Source: Mycobacterium sp. URHB0044 (GTDB lineage Bacteria; Actinomycetota; Actinomycetes; Mycobacteriales; Mycobacteriaceae). From it: a DNA stretch of 64,000 nt. The notes beneath the pieces are model-generated. The model did no database searches. It was not told the origin of the DNA and saw only the letters and a list, made by a program, of their open reading frames with translations. The position numbers and the translations under genes were made by a program. This document shows positions 32,728 through 41,854 of this stretch, piece by piece (positions within the stretch are counted from its first letter, which is position 1; each line of letters starts with the position of its first letter). The stretch covers positions 1 to 64,000 of the forward strand of contig NZ_JIAW01000023.1 of NCBI RefSeq assembly GCF_000620625.1, written 5' to 3'.

Positions 32728-33801
32728 TCAGATGTCGATTTCGCACGAACCGGCGGCGGTGGAGATGCAGGTCTGCACCAGCACGCCGGCGTCGGGCGCG
32801 CCGATGGTGACGGCACCGTTGCGCACGTCGCGGACGGCTCCGTTGCGCAGGGGAAGGACGCAGCCGAAGCACACGCCCATCCGGCAGCCGGACGGCATCA
32901 GCACACCGGCGTTCTCACCGGCTTCGAGAAGCGTTGTCGTAGATGACGTGTCGACCGTGGAGCCGGTCTTGGTGAAGCTGACGGGACCACCCTCGCCACC
33001 ACCGACGGCCGGGGCAGTGAACCGCTCGGTGTGCAGGCGGTCCGACGCGCCGTGCCGCGCCCAGTGCGCCTCGAGGTCGTCGAGCAGCGCGGCGGGTCCG
33101 CAGGCCCAGGTCTCCCGGTCGGCCCAGTCCGGCACCAAGGCGTCCAGATCGGCGGCCGTGATGCGCGGCGAAGTGGCGGTGTGATGTTCGTGCAGGCGGA
33201 TGGAGCCGGACTCGGCGAGGCTGCGGAGTTCGCTGCCGAAGACCACGTCGTCGTCCGTCGGGGCGCTGTGCACCAGGACGGCGTCGGCGAGTTCGCCCGA
33301 GTGGCTGCGCAGCATGCACATGACGGGGGTGATGCCGCTGCCCGCCGTGACGAACAATGCCTTGGCCGGCCGGCGCGCCGGCAGCGTGAAGTCGCCGGTG
33401 GCCTGGCTGAGGTGCACCAGGGTGCCGGGCTTGGCCTGGCGGACGAGGTAGCCGGACACCACGCCGTCCCGAACCGCCTTGACGGTGATGGTGATGTGGC
33501 GGGTGGCCGCTGCCGGTGACGTGATCGAGTACGTGCGCCACTGCCGCACGCCCTCGACGTCGACACCGACGCGGACGTACTGGCCGGCGCGGTGCCCCTG
33601 CCAACCGCGGCCCACCCGGATGCGGACGGTCACCGCATCGGCCGTTTCCCGGTCGACGGCATCGATGCGGCCGCGAAGGTCACGGCCGCTGCTGAGCGGT
33701 GTGATCAGGTCGAGGAAGTCGCGCGGCACCAGGGGCGTCGCGACCATTTCGGCGATGGACCGCAGCGGACGGCGCGCGGTTCCAGCGAGAAGCGAAGTCA
33801 T
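32728..33801 (-). CDS. ferredoxin-NAD(P) reductase type electron donor for the desaturase (Rv3230c-like)
   Basis: A 357-residue FAD/NAD(P)/[2Fe-2S] reductase. The FAD site RTYS is at 89-92, the NAD(P) loop GSGITP at 154-159, and the C-terminal plant-type [2Fe-2S] domain has C306, C311, C314 and C345. It passes electrons from NADPH to the adjacent desaturase. ATG 33801 sits at the start of the conserved region. The gap to the desaturase is 34 nt, so both are probably in one transcript starting in the region shared with the PucR-type regulator. Confidence 0.9.
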   Translation of the reverse strand: MTSLLAGTARRPLRSIAEMVATPLVPRDFLDLITPLSSGRDLRGRIDAVDRETADAVTVRIRVGRGWQGHRAGQYVRVGVDVEGVRQWRTYSITSPAAATRHITITVKAVRDGVVSGYLVRQAKPGTLVHLSQATGDFTLPARRPAKALFVTAGSGITPVMCMLRSHSGELADAVLVHSAPTDDDVVFGSELRSLAESGSIRLHEHHTATSPRITAADLDALVPDWADRETWACGPAALLDDLEAHWARHGASDRLHTERFTAPAVGGGEGGPVSFTKTGSTVDTSSTTTLLEAGENAGVLMPSGCRMGVCFGCVLPLRNGAVRDVRNGAVTIGAPDAGVLVQTCISTAAGSCEIDI

Positions 33802-33837
33802 GTCTATATCGTGATTGTCGACGCGGACTATTTCTCG

Positions 33838-33849
33838 ACACGAACGTGT
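33838..33849. promoter_or_regulatory. candidate operator palindrome (ACACG-AA-CGTGT)
   Basis: Perfect 5-bp arms in the A/T-rich 114-nt gap between the reductase and the PucR-type regulator, next to AAAAATAT. It would be well placed for a regulator controlling the desaturase operon. Short, so chance occurrence cannot be excluded. Confidence 0.4.
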
Positions 33850-33915
33850 GAAAAATATCCGCCGTTTTGTTCGAGGAGGACAAAGAGCCGACGAACCGCG
33901 AGGTAGAGGGGTGGA

Positions 33916-35139
33916 TTGAACTTGGAAGACGGTCAAGACGACGGTCGAACGCTGTGGGCACCGCTGCCCGATGACGTCCTGACCGCGATGTGGTCGGTCC
34001 TGCCGTCCGTGGCCGAGCGCACCGTGGCCGCCGTGGTCGAGGACGTGCCCAGTTATGCCGACGCCTTCGGTGGTCGGATGGGCCAGGTCATCGAACAGGC
34101 CGTGGAACAGTCGCTGGCCGCCTTTCTGCGGCTGACGGCCGAGGGCGACGACCCCGATACGTCGCCCAACGTGCGGCCCGCTCTCGACGGAGCCTTCGCG
34201 CTGGGAAAGGGGGAGGCGCGCCAGGGCCGCTCGACCGACGTGCTGCTGGCGGCCTTCCGCGTCGGCGCGCGGACGGCGTGGCGCGAGTGGAGCGCCGTCG
34301 CGGTGACCCACCAGCTCCCCGGTGATCAGCTCGCCGTGTTCGCCGAGCGGATGTTCGCCTACATCGATCGGCTGTCGGCCTCCAGCGTGGCGGGCCACGC
34401 CGACGAACTGGCCAAGACGGGTCTTGCGCGGCAGCGGCACCGGGAAACCCTTGCGCGCCAACTCTTTGCAATGGCGCCCACCGAGCAGCTACTGGCCACC
34501 GCGGAGCGCGCCGAGTGGCCGCCGCCACGGACGCTGACCGCGGTGGCGGTGCCCCGTGGAGACGAACGCCGGATCATCTCGACGCTGGGCGCAAACAGCC
34601 TCGAGATCCCCGACGACGCACTGTCGCCGTCGGCGCGGTCGGTCACCGTGCTGCTCGTCGCCGACGTCGGTGGCCCCGCTCGCGCGACACTCCTGCGGGC
34701 GATCGGAATCGCCGGCGCGGTCGTCGGACCGGAACGGCCGTGGACACAGGCGCGTCGCTCCGTCGACCGTGCTCTGCGCGCAGGCGAATTGTTCGGTGGC
34801 AGCGGCGATCCGATCGACACCGAGCAGTACCTGACCGAGCTCGTCCTCAACGCCGATGGTGATGCGCTCGCCGACCTGCGCGCCAGAGTGCTCGCGCCGC
34901 TGGACGCCGTCCGCCCCGCCGTAAGGGACAAGTTGGTGGAGACGCTGCGGGCGTGGCTGCTGCACCACGGCCGTCGCGACGACGTCGCCGCGGCACTGTT
35001 CGTCCACCCGCAGACCGTGCGCTACCGGATGGGTCAGCTGCGCGAGTTGTTCGGCGAGGATCTGCTGAATCCGCGCGTGGTGGAGGACCTGACGGTGGCA
35101 TTGGCGGCGAGTCGGCTACCGCGCGACGGCGATTCATAG
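33916..35139 (+). CDS. PucR/CdaR-type transcriptional regulator
   Basis: A 407-residue regulator with an N-terminal helical sensory part (about 1-165), a GGDEF-like middle region (LTAVAVPRGDERRIISTLG onward) and a C-terminal PucR helix-turn-helix (LLHHGRRDDVAAALFVHPQTVRYRM). The best start is TTG 33916, preceded by GAGGTAGAGG, since no ATG or GTG lies in a suitable place; TTG 33922 is an alternative. Divergence from the desaturase pair suggests it senses a lipid or acyl-CoA signal and controls desaturation; this is inferred. Confidence 0.83.
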   Translation: MNLEDGQDDGRTLWAPLPDDVLTAMWSVLPSVAERTVAAVVEDVPSYADAFGGRMGQVIEQAVEQSLAAFLRLTAEGDDPDTSPNVRPALDGAFALGKGEARQGRSTDVLLAAFRVGARTAWREWSAVAVTHQLPGDQLAVFAERMFAYIDRLSASSVAGHADELAKTGLARQRHRETLARQLFAMAPTEQLLATAERAEWPPPRTLTAVAVPRGDERRIISTLGANSLEIPDDALSPSARSVTVLLVADVGGPARATLLRAIGIAGAVVGPERPWTQARRSVDRALRAGELFGGSGDPIDTEQYLTELVLNADGDALADLRARVLAPLDAVRPAVRDKLVETLRAWLLHHGRRDDVAAALFVHPQTVRYRMGQLRELFGEDLLNPRVVEDLTVALAASRLPRDGDS

Positions 35140-35241
35140 ATTCGTGTGCGAGCGGTGAAGGAGCACCGTTCCCGCTGTTGTCGACGACGTCTCGCCGCAT
35201 CCTTCCTCGGCGGCTATCGCGCGCCAGCGCGCATTTCGGGG

Positions 35242-36093
35242 TCACGGGTTGAAGAACAGGTTCTTGAAGCGCAGGCCGAGCCACGGACGGCGGCCCTTCG
35301 CGAAGATCCCGCCGCGTAGCAGCGCCCGGGCGAGCGGCATCCGCCCGTAAACCACCAGCAGGTAGGTCACCGGGTCCGCGGAGATCACACAATCCACCGG
35401 CCCGCCCACTGCTCGCACCGCCGCCGTGCCGTCGGCGACTCGGATGACGTAGCGCGGGCCGTTACCGCGCAGCCGGACCTCATACGTCAACGGTGCGCCG
35501 CGGCCCGCGTTGGGCCGCACCACCAGTGGGGACATCTCCGGGCAGACCGTGCCCACGATGAGGGTGGCGTCCTCGGCGGGGATGGGCCATGGCCGGCCCG
35601 TCCCGGTCGCGATGTCATGCCCGTGCACGGTCAGTTCTCCTAGCGCCAGGGCGGTGAGGCAATCCGGGGTGCGCGTCCTGCCGGGGCCGTACCAGGGCGT
35701 CTCGCATTCCGTTTCCGGGTCGGCTGCCGATACGAGTGTCAGAAACCTCTGTGCCCCAGCAGTTATCGCCGCCGCTAGTTGCCGCGCGTCGGTGTGGTCG
35801 ACCACCGCGATGGTGGCGGCGTTCGTGGCCGCCAGCCGGGTCGGGAAGTCCGCATCCACATACTGCTCCGGGGTCAGCGCTTGCCGCTCCCCGGAGATCG
35901 CCGCGCTGAACCCGCTGAGCACGACGGACACATGGGCCGCCGTCTCAGCGATCGTCCAGTCGGTGCACGGTACGGGGCGTCCGATGTCGTCGGCTTCCCG
36001 CAGCAGCTTGGTAAACCGCCCAGCAACCCCGCTGATCGCCGCTCGGGCTGCCTGTCGGTCTAACGTCCCCACCGGCGTGGTGCGCATCGTCAT
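35242..36093 (-). CDS. maleylpyruvate isomerase family, mycothiol-dependent (DinB-fold) protein
   Basis: A 283-residue protein with an N-terminal DinB/MDMPI domain (PVPCTDWTIAETAAHVSVV, H54; HGHDIATGTGRPW supplies the other metal histidines) and a C-terminal SCP2-like segment ending LGLRFKNLFFNP. Members of this family use mycothiol and a metal ion. AAGGAGACGACC precedes ATG 36093. The frame stays open upstream, but that is antisense to the LuxR regulator. Substrate unknown. Confidence 0.78.
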   Translation of the reverse strand: MTMRTTPVGTLDRQAARAAISGVAGRFTKLLREADDIGRPVPCTDWTIAETAAHVSVVLSGFSAAISGERQALTPEQYVDADFPTRLAATNAATIAVVDHTDARQLAAAITAGAQRFLTLVSAADPETECETPWYGPGRTRTPDCLTALALGELTVHGHDIATGTGRPWPIPAEDATLIVGTVCPEMSPLVVRPNAGRGAPLTYEVRLRGNGPRYVIRVADGTAAVRAVGGPVDCVISADPVTYLLVVYGRMPLARALLRGGIFAKGRRPWLGLRFKNLFFNP

Positions 36094-36252
36094 GGTCGTC
36101 TCCTTGAATTGGTTCACGTCGATGATCCGATGTCGGCGGCGCGAGATCGTCGGGCCGCACGCGTAAATCGGCGGGGCGCGGCGTCGTAGGTCCGAACCGC
36201 GGGGCCGGCAATCTACGCGGTTGCGCTGATGTTCGCAGTACGCGGAGGCCGC

Positions 36253-39200
36253 ATGCTGGCTAGCATGAGCGAACCCGAGGCGGACACGCCGCTGAACTGG
36301 AGCGACCTGGGTGTGAGCGAGCTTCCGACAGGAACGGTGACGTTGCTGCTGGCCGATGTCGAGGGCTCGACGCGGCTGTGGCAGACCCAGCCCGAGGAGA
36401 TGACGGCCGCCGTCGCGCGGCTCGACCGAACCGTGTGCGAGCTCGTCGCGGCCCATGAGGGTGTGCAGCCTGTCGAGCAGGGTGAAGGCGACAGCTTCGT
36501 GGTCGCGTTCGCGCGCGCCAGCGATGCCGTGGCATGTGCGCTGAAGTTGCAGGGGGCGCCGCTGGCGCCGATCCGGCTGCGCATCGGGGTGCATACCGGA
36601 GAGGTGCAGCTGCGCAACGAGGGCAACTACATCGGGCCGACCGTCAACCGGGCCGCGCGCCTGCGCGATTTGGCCCACGGCGGGCAGACGGTGCTGTCGG
36701 GTACAGCCGAAGATCTGGTTTTCGACCGGCTGCCGGTCGACGCCTGGCTGACCGACCTTGGTACGCACCAGCTGCGCGATCTCCCCCGTCCGGAACGGGT
36801 AGTGCAGCTGTGCCATGCCGACCTGCGCAAGGACTTCCCGCCGTTGCGCACCCGCGAAACCGTTGTCGCCGCGCATCTTCCGGGGCAGTTCACGAGTTTC
36901 GTGGGACGCGAAGCCGAAATGAATGCCGTCCAGCAGATCCTGGCCGACAACTCGGTCGTGACGCTCACCGGGGCGGGCGGAGTCGGTAAGACGCGCCTGG
37001 CAGTGCAGGTGGCTGCGGCGGTCGCGGGTGGATTCGGCGGCGGGGTCTGGTGTGTCGATTTGGCGCCAATCACCGATCCCGGTCTCGTGGCAGTCGCGGT
37101 GATGCGCGCGCTGGGCCTGCCCGATCAGCAGGGCAGCTCCACGATGGACATGCTGCTGCGGTTCGTCGGCGACCGCCGGATGCTGTTGGTGCTGGACAAC
37201 TGTGAGCATCTGCTGGACGCGTGTGCCGAGCTGATTGTCGGCCTGCGGGCCGGCTGCCCTGTGGTGACGCTCATGGCGACGAGTCGTGAGCCGATCGGCG
37301 TGGCGGGCGAGGTCAGTTGGCGGGTGCCGTCGCTTTCGCTGGCCGACGAGGCGATCGAGTTGTTCGGCGACCGCGCGCGACTGGTCCGCTCCGATTTCCG
37401 CCTCACCGACGAGACCGCCGGCACGGTGGCCGAGATCTGCCGGCGTCTCGACGGCGTGCCGCTGGCGATCGAGCTGGCGGCGGCGCGGGTGCGCGTCCTG
37501 TCATTGATCGAGATCCGTGACGGTCTGCATGATCGCTTCCGTCTGCTGACCGGCGGTGCCCGCACCGCGGTGCGCCGTCAGCAGACGTTGCGTGCGTCGG
37601 TGGACTGGTCGCACGCGCTACTGACAGAGCCCGAACGCATCTTGTTCGCGCGGCTGGCGGTGTTCATGGGCGGCTTCGATCTCGACGCCGCAGAGGCGGT
37701 TGCCGGCGGCGCCGACGTTAAACGCTTCCAGGTCCTCGATCTGCTCACGTTGCTGGTCGACAAATCCCTAGTGGTGGCCGAAAACCGAAATGGTGCAATG
37801 CGATACCGATTTCTGGAGACGGTGCGCCAGTACGCTCTGGAAAAACTCGGCGAGTCAAGCCAAGCCGACGCAGTGCGTGCCCGTCACCGCGACTACTACA
37901 CGGCTCTGGCGGCGATGCTCGACATTCCGACATCCACCGGCCATGAGCAACTGCTCGAGCAGGCTGACATCGAGATCGACAATCTGCGAGCGGCTTTCAC
38001 CTGGAGCCGCGAAAACTCCGATATTGGTCTCGCCTCGCAACTGGTCTCGTCGCTGCAGGAGCTGTGGCTCGGACGGGGCCGGGTCCTGGATGGACTGGCC
38101 TGGTTCGACGCGGTACTCGCCGACCAAGATGCACGGCCCGGCGAGGTAGCGCCCGCAGTGCGCGCGGCGGTGCTCGCCGACAGGGCCATGCTCGACGCCT
38201 TCATGGGTGCCAACAGCGACATGGAGCACGTTCTTGAGGCCCTGGCGATCGCGCGGGAAGTCGACGACCCGGCCCTGTTGCTCCGGGCCTTGACCGCCTG
38301 CGGTTGCATCGCCGTCTACGACCCCGACGTGGCCCGCCCCTACTTCGCCGAGGCGATCGGCCTGGCCCGCTCGACAGGCGACGAGTGGAGGCTCAGCCAG
38401 ATTCTGAGCTGGCAGGCGGTCGGGGCGGTAATGGAGGGCGATCCGGTCGCGGTTCGCGCGGTCGCCGAAGAAGGACGTGAGGTCGCCGACGCCAATGGTT
38501 ACGGGCACGCCTCCCGTGGATGCCGGTGGAGTCTCGCTACGGCGCAAGGGATGGCCGGTGACCCGGTTGGGGCCATCGCGAAGTTGAGTGAGGTGGTCGC
38601 CGACGCCGATGCTGCTCACGACCGGTACTGGGGATGCAACGCGCTTTTCATGCAGGCGCTCATGCTGGCGTATCACGGGGAGCTGAGTGCGGCCAGGGGC
38701 TCCGCCACCGCGGCCGTCGCCGCCGCCGCGGATCTCGGCGGATTCTTCCCGGGCCTCGCCTATGTGGGGATGACCGCGGCGACCCTCGCTGCGGGCGACG
38801 TTGCCGCGGCGGACGAGGCGATTGCGGCAGGCTTGCCCTATCTCGGCATTCAGCCCAAGCAGGCGGCGATCTGGATTGCCTACGCGGCCCAGGCCGCGAT
38901 GGCGCGCGGAGACCTGGCCGGGGCTCGGCGTCTGTCCGATGACGCCGTCGCGGCGACGAACGGCTTTCACCTGTCGTTGGCGCTGACGACGCGCGCGGGC
39001 GTAGCGATCGCCCAGGGTGAGCCGGAGCAGGCTGACCGTGACGCGCACGACGCGCTGGCCGCATCCGCAAGCATTGGGGCGTATGGCGCCACCTCCGAAA
39101 CTCTCGAGTGCCTTGCCGCACTTGCCGTCGGCGCCGGCAATCACCGCGAAGCGGCACGGCTCTTCGGCGCCGCAGATGCCCTCCGGAAGCGCGGCGGTTT

Positions 39201-39561
39201 CGTCCGTTTCAAGATCTTCGACGTGTTCGAATTCCCGATCGCGGCTGTTCGTGACGCGATGGGCCAGAAGGACTTTGAATCCGCCTGGGGCGAAGGCGCC
39301 GCACTGTCCACAGAGGAGGCGATCGCCTACGCCCAGCGCGGCCGCGGTAAGCGCAAACGCCCCACCAGTGGCTGGGCCGCACTGACCCCCGCCGAGCGCG
39401 ACGTCGTCCGACTGGTGAGCGAAGGACTCGCCAACAACGACATCGCCACAAGGCTTTTCGTATCACCGCGCACCGTCCAAACCCACCTCACCCACGTCTA
39501 CACAAAACTCGGACTGGCCTCCCGCGTGCAACTGGCCCAGGAAGCTGCCCGACACGCGTGA
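36253..39561 (+). CDS. giant LuxR-family regulator: class III cyclase domain, NB-ARC ATPase, TPR-like region, HTH
   Basis: A 1,102-residue signal protein. A class III nucleotide cyclase domain (about 25-180) begins TVTLLLADVEGSTRLW and includes QGEGDSFVVAFA and NYIGPTVNRAARL. An NB-ARC/STAND ATPase follows with Walker A GAGGVGKT (K246) and MLLVLDNCEHLLDAC, then a long alpha-helical repeat region, then a LuxR helix-turn-helix in the last 65 residues (LTPAERDVVRLVSEGLANND). M. tuberculosis Rv0386, Rv1358 and Rv2488c have this layout. ATG 36253 has GGAGG 4 nt upstream; 36229 and 36265 are alternatives. The inducing signal and target genes are unknown. Confidence 0.88.
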   Translation: MLASMSEPEADTPLNWSDLGVSELPTGTVTLLLADVEGSTRLWQTQPEEMTAAVARLDRTVCELVAAHEGVQPVEQGEGDSFVVAFARASDAVACALKLQGAPLAPIRLRIGVHTGEVQLRNEGNYIGPTVNRAARLRDLAHGGQTVLSGTAEDLVFDRLPVDAWLTDLGTHQLRDLPRPERVVQLCHADLRKDFPPLRTRETVVAAHLPGQFTSFVGREAEMNAVQQILADNSVVTLTGAGGVGKTRLAVQVAAAVAGGFGGGVWCVDLAPITDPGLVAVAVMRALGLPDQQGSSTMDMLLRFVGDRRMLLVLDNCEHLLDACAELIVGLRAGCPVVTLMATSREPIGVAGEVSWRVPSLSLADEAIELFGDRARLVRSDFRLTDETAGTVAEICRRLDGVPLAIELAAARVRVLSLIEIRDGLHDRFRLLTGGARTAVRRQQTLRASVDWSHALLTEPERILFARLAVFMGGFDLDAAEAVAGGADVKRFQVLDLLTLLVDKSLVVAENRNGAMRYRFLETVRQYALEKLGESSQADAVRARHRDYYTALAAMLDIPTSTGHEQLLEQADIEIDNLRAAFTWSRENSDIGLASQLVSSLQELWLGRGRVLDGLAWFDAVLADQDARPGEVAPAVRAAVLADRAMLDAFMGANSDMEHVLEALAIAREVDDPALLLRALTACGCIAVYDPDVARPYFAEAIGLARSTGDEWRLSQILSWQAVGAVMEGDPVAVRAVAEEGREVADANGYGHASRGCRWSLATAQGMAGDPVGAIAKLSEVVADADAAHDRYWGCNALFMQALMLAYHGELSAARGSATAAVAAAADLGGFFPGLAYVGMTAATLAAGDVAAADEAIAAGLPYLGIQPKQAAIWIAYAAQAAMARGDLAGARRLSDDAVAATNGFHLSLALTTRAGVAIAQGEPEQADRDAHDALAASASIGAYGATSETLECLAALAVGAGNHREAARLFGAADALRKRGGFVRFKIFDVFEFPIAAVRDAMGQKDFESAWGEGAALSTEEAIAYAQRGRGKRKRPTSGWAALTPAERDVVRLVSEGLANNDIATRLFVSPRTVQTHLTHVYTKLGLASRVQLAQEAARHA

Positions 39562-39925
39562 GCAGAAGGCAGCGACTGTGCGCTTGATCCACAGCAGTGC
39601 CCACTAGAGGCGATCCAGTTGCGCACGGACGTCCACGCTTTGATCGATCATGCGCACGCCAGTGTGCACGCGGCCAACATGAACCGCAGAACACGTGGGA
39701 TATACCCCGCGCTGTAAGGACATACGGCGCTCGGCTCCCGTCCATACGCCCCCCGGCCCGCGGAGTTACGCGTTCTGACTGACGATCTGGGACCACCAAC
39801 AACCCATCGTCGATTCATGACCAACGATTGCGACCGTGGAGGTAAGCGGCGAAATGTCGTCAACGACAAGGGGAACGGTCATGGCAGGGCTCAGATCACA
39901 GGCGAAGACAACGAGAGGCAACGAA
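39562..39925. other. 364-nt intergenic region
   Basis: No reading frame here has convincing coding character on either strand, and I see no hairpin terminator or tRNA. It presumably contains the promoter of the small secreted protein downstream. GGAGG at 39840-39844 and several short start codons are present but open only short frames. Confidence 0.5.
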
Positions 39926-40144
39926 ATGAACAAAAGCGGGTTCGCGATGGCAGTGACGGTCGGACTGGCCAGCTTCGGCATGGGTGCCGGTGCCGGCACC
40001 GCAGCTGCCGATGGGCTGGACGTCTCGCCGCCAGCCGTCGTCGACGTGGATGGCTTCCAGAACTATGACACCTCGTCTTACCCGGCGGCCCCGTCTTACC
40101 CGGCGGCCTCGTCTTATCCCGGGGCGTCATCTTGGCCGGGATAG
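39926..40144 (+). CDS. small secreted Pro/Ser/Tyr repeat protein
   Basis: A 72-residue predicted secreted peptide: the signal sequence MNKSGFAMAVTVGLASFGMG ends near GAGTAAADG, leaving about 40 residues that finish in repeats of SYPAAP/SYPAAS/SYPGAS/SWPG. The repeats are encoded by an 18-bp tandem array. ATG 39926 follows GAGAGGCAACGAA; the frame is open to 39836 without a better start. No family recognised; a small cell-envelope protein is the likely class. Confidence 0.6.
   Translation: MNKSGFAMAVTVGLASFGMGAGAGTAAADGLDVSPPAVVDVDGFQNYDTSSYPAAPSYPAASSYPGASSWPG
40076..40140 (+). repeat. 18-bp tandem repeat, about 3.5 units
   Basis: Units starting TCTTACCCGGCGGCC at 40076, 40094 and 40112 (the last more diverged), with a partial unit at 40130. 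They encode the Ser-Tyr/Trp-Pro repeats at the end of the small secreted protein and are likely length-variable between strains. Confidence 0.8.
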
Positions 40145-40574
40145 TGGTGGTGCTTGTCCTTGCTTATCGCGACGGCGGTGGTCCTCGACCTCGTAAATGG
40201 CTCGACCGCTTGGGCACGCACTCGCACCTTCGAACCACTGGACTGGACGGAGTGGCTGCCGCGATTCACTCTGTGCCCGCGTGGTTTGACCGAAAGTCGC
40301 ATCGCGCCGAGCACTGTCGACGTCGAAATGCCATACAGTTGCGGCCACGATGATGGGACCGTGGTGGTGTCGCCTACGAGGACACAGAATAGAGCGCACG
40401 GAAAGGCGCGGGGTGGAGACCACCCAAAAGACGGCCGCCTGTCTAACCTGCGGACGACGGTGGGACACCAGCCCACCGAGCGGCTTCCAAGACTAGGGCT
40501 GGCGCTGTAGGGAAGCCTGCCGGCATTGCGCCGTATCTGCAGCTCGCCACAGCGTGAGTTCGTAGACTGAGCCG
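40145..40574. other. 430-nt gene-poor region
   Basis: No full-length gene is convincing. One open frame at 40154-40510 has a hydrophobic start (LLIATAVVLDLVNG) but then degenerates into low-coding-potential sequence. The only notable element is the interrupted zinc-finger-like frame at 40413-40565, listed separately. The promoter of the acyltransferase must lie near the right end. Confidence 0.45.
40413..40565 (+). pseudogene. zinc-finger-like mini-ORF interrupted by an in-frame TAG
   Basis: From GTG 40413 the frame reads 27 residues with CLTCGRRWD and meets TAG at 40494-40496. In the same frame it continues GWRCREACRHCAV to a second TAG at 40563. Together the cysteines (CxxC, then CxxxCxxC) look like a small zinc finger of the C-x2-C...C-x3-C kind. 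This could be a degraded gene, a stop-codon read-through product or chance. Short and unsupported by any neighbour. Confidence 0.25.
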
Positions 40575-41852
40575 ATGTCCCGGCAGGACGATCCCGATGC
40601 GCTCGCGCCGGACGATGCGCGGATCCTCGCCATGGAATCGGCGGCGATCACCGGCCATACCCTGAAGTTGAACGTCCTCGAGCCGGGCACCGGCCCGCTC
40701 GACCTCGACGCACTGAGAGTTGCGGTGGCACAGCGGCTTCCGAGCCAACCGCGGGCCACTCAACGCGTCGACACGTCGGGACCGCAACCGCGTTGGGTGC
40801 AGGCGACCGACTTCGACATCCGCGATCACGTCCGGAGACAGCCGACGTCGTGCGTCTCCCGGGCCGACCTCTGGCGGATCGTGAGCGCGCTGATGTCCGA
40901 GCACCTCGACCGCAGCCGGCCGCTGTGGACGTTCGACGTCATCGGACCGCTCGCCGACGGTCGCGAGGCCATCGCGGTTCGCATCCACCACGCGATGTGC
41001 GACGGGATCGCCGCCGTCCGATTCCTGCACGCCGTGCTGTGGGACGCACACGACGACCCGCCGGCCAGGGCGACCGCTGCAGGGGTCCACCAGCCCAGCG
41101 GTTTCGCGGAGACCCTGCGGATGCCCGGCGCCGTCCTGCGCGAACTCGGTCACCCCGGTTCGCGATCGCCCTTCGACCGCCCGATCACCAACGCCCGCGA
41201 ACTCGCGTTCACGGTCGCGCCGCTGACCGAGGTGAAGGCGATCGGCGCCAGCAGGCCCACCCGCGCCACGGTCAACGACGTCCTGCTCGCGATCATCACC
41301 GGCGGCCTGCGGACCTGGCTCGGCCAGTCGACGGGCCTCGCGCATCACCTGCACGCCCAGGTGCCCGTCAGCCTGCATCACCGTGATGAGGGAGCCGCCG
41401 AGCTGGGCAATCGGGACTCGTTCATGAACGTCGACCTGCCGCTGCGCGAGGCCGATCCCCTGGTGCGGCTCGACCGGATCAGCGCAGAGACCGGTGAGCG
41501 CAAACGCCTCGACGACGCCGGGGAGATGTACGACCTGCTGCACGCCCTTGGCCGGATGAAGCACGTCGGCCACGCTGCCCAGCGGGTCTCGAGGAGTGCG
41601 CGCGAGTTCAGCGTGGCGATCTCGAACGTGCCAGGCCCACGCGTGCCCGTCGGCGTCGCGGGACGCCGTGTGCAGCACCTGTTTTCATCTTCGGAACCGG
41701 CCGCCCACCACGCGCTGCGCATCTCGGCGATCTCCTGTGCCGGCGACCTCGGCATCGGGTTGTGCACCGACCCGCAGGCGCTGCCCGACATCGCGCGCCT
41801 TGCCGACGCGATCGAAGCCTCCTACGCCGAGCTGGTGACCGCGACGGGCTGA
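40575..41852 (+). CDS. wax ester synthase/diacylglycerol acyltransferase (WS/DGAT)-like protein
   Basis: A 425-residue acyltransferase of the mycobacterial WS/DGAT (Tgs) family. The catalytic motif HHAMCDG is at 138-144, and the C-terminal half has RATVNDVLLAIITGGLRTWL and SNVPGPRVPVGVAGRRV. The PLW-type motif is seen as RPLWTFDVIG. The protein starts at MSRQDDPDAL rather than the usual xMSPxD sequence and is slightly short of the typical 450-470 residues. It would acylate alcohols or diacylglycerol, making storage lipid. It is convergent with the lipoprotein gene with a 2-nt gap. Confidence 0.85.
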   Translation: MSRQDDPDALAPDDARILAMESAAITGHTLKLNVLEPGTGPLDLDALRVAVAQRLPSQPRATQRVDTSGPQPRWVQATDFDIRDHVRRQPTSCVSRADLWRIVSALMSEHLDRSRPLWTFDVIGPLADGREAIAVRIHHAMCDGIAAVRFLHAVLWDAHDDPPARATAAGVHQPSGFAETLRMPGAVLRELGHPGSRSPFDRPITNARELAFTVAPLTEVKAIGASRPTRATVNDVLLAIITGGLRTWLGQSTGLAHHLHAQVPVSLHHRDEGAAELGNRDSFMNVDLPLREADPLVRLDRISAETGERKRLDDAGEMYDLLHALGRMKHVGHAAQRVSRSAREFSVAISNVPGPRVPVGVAGRRVQHLFSSSEPAAHHALRISAISCAGDLGIGLCTDPQALPDIARLADAIEASYAELVTATG

Positions 41853-41854
41853 CG

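Noticed and set aside
33802..34461. N-terminal extension of the reductase through the regulator gene
   Set aside because: It would be antisense to the PucR-type regulator. The extension is Arg/Gly/His-rich, and the conserved protein starts at 33801.
40154..40510. 118-codon plus-strand frame with a hydrophobic start
   Set aside because: No ribosome-binding site, and after the first 20 residues the sequence has no coding character. It is also out of frame with the cysteine-motif frame.
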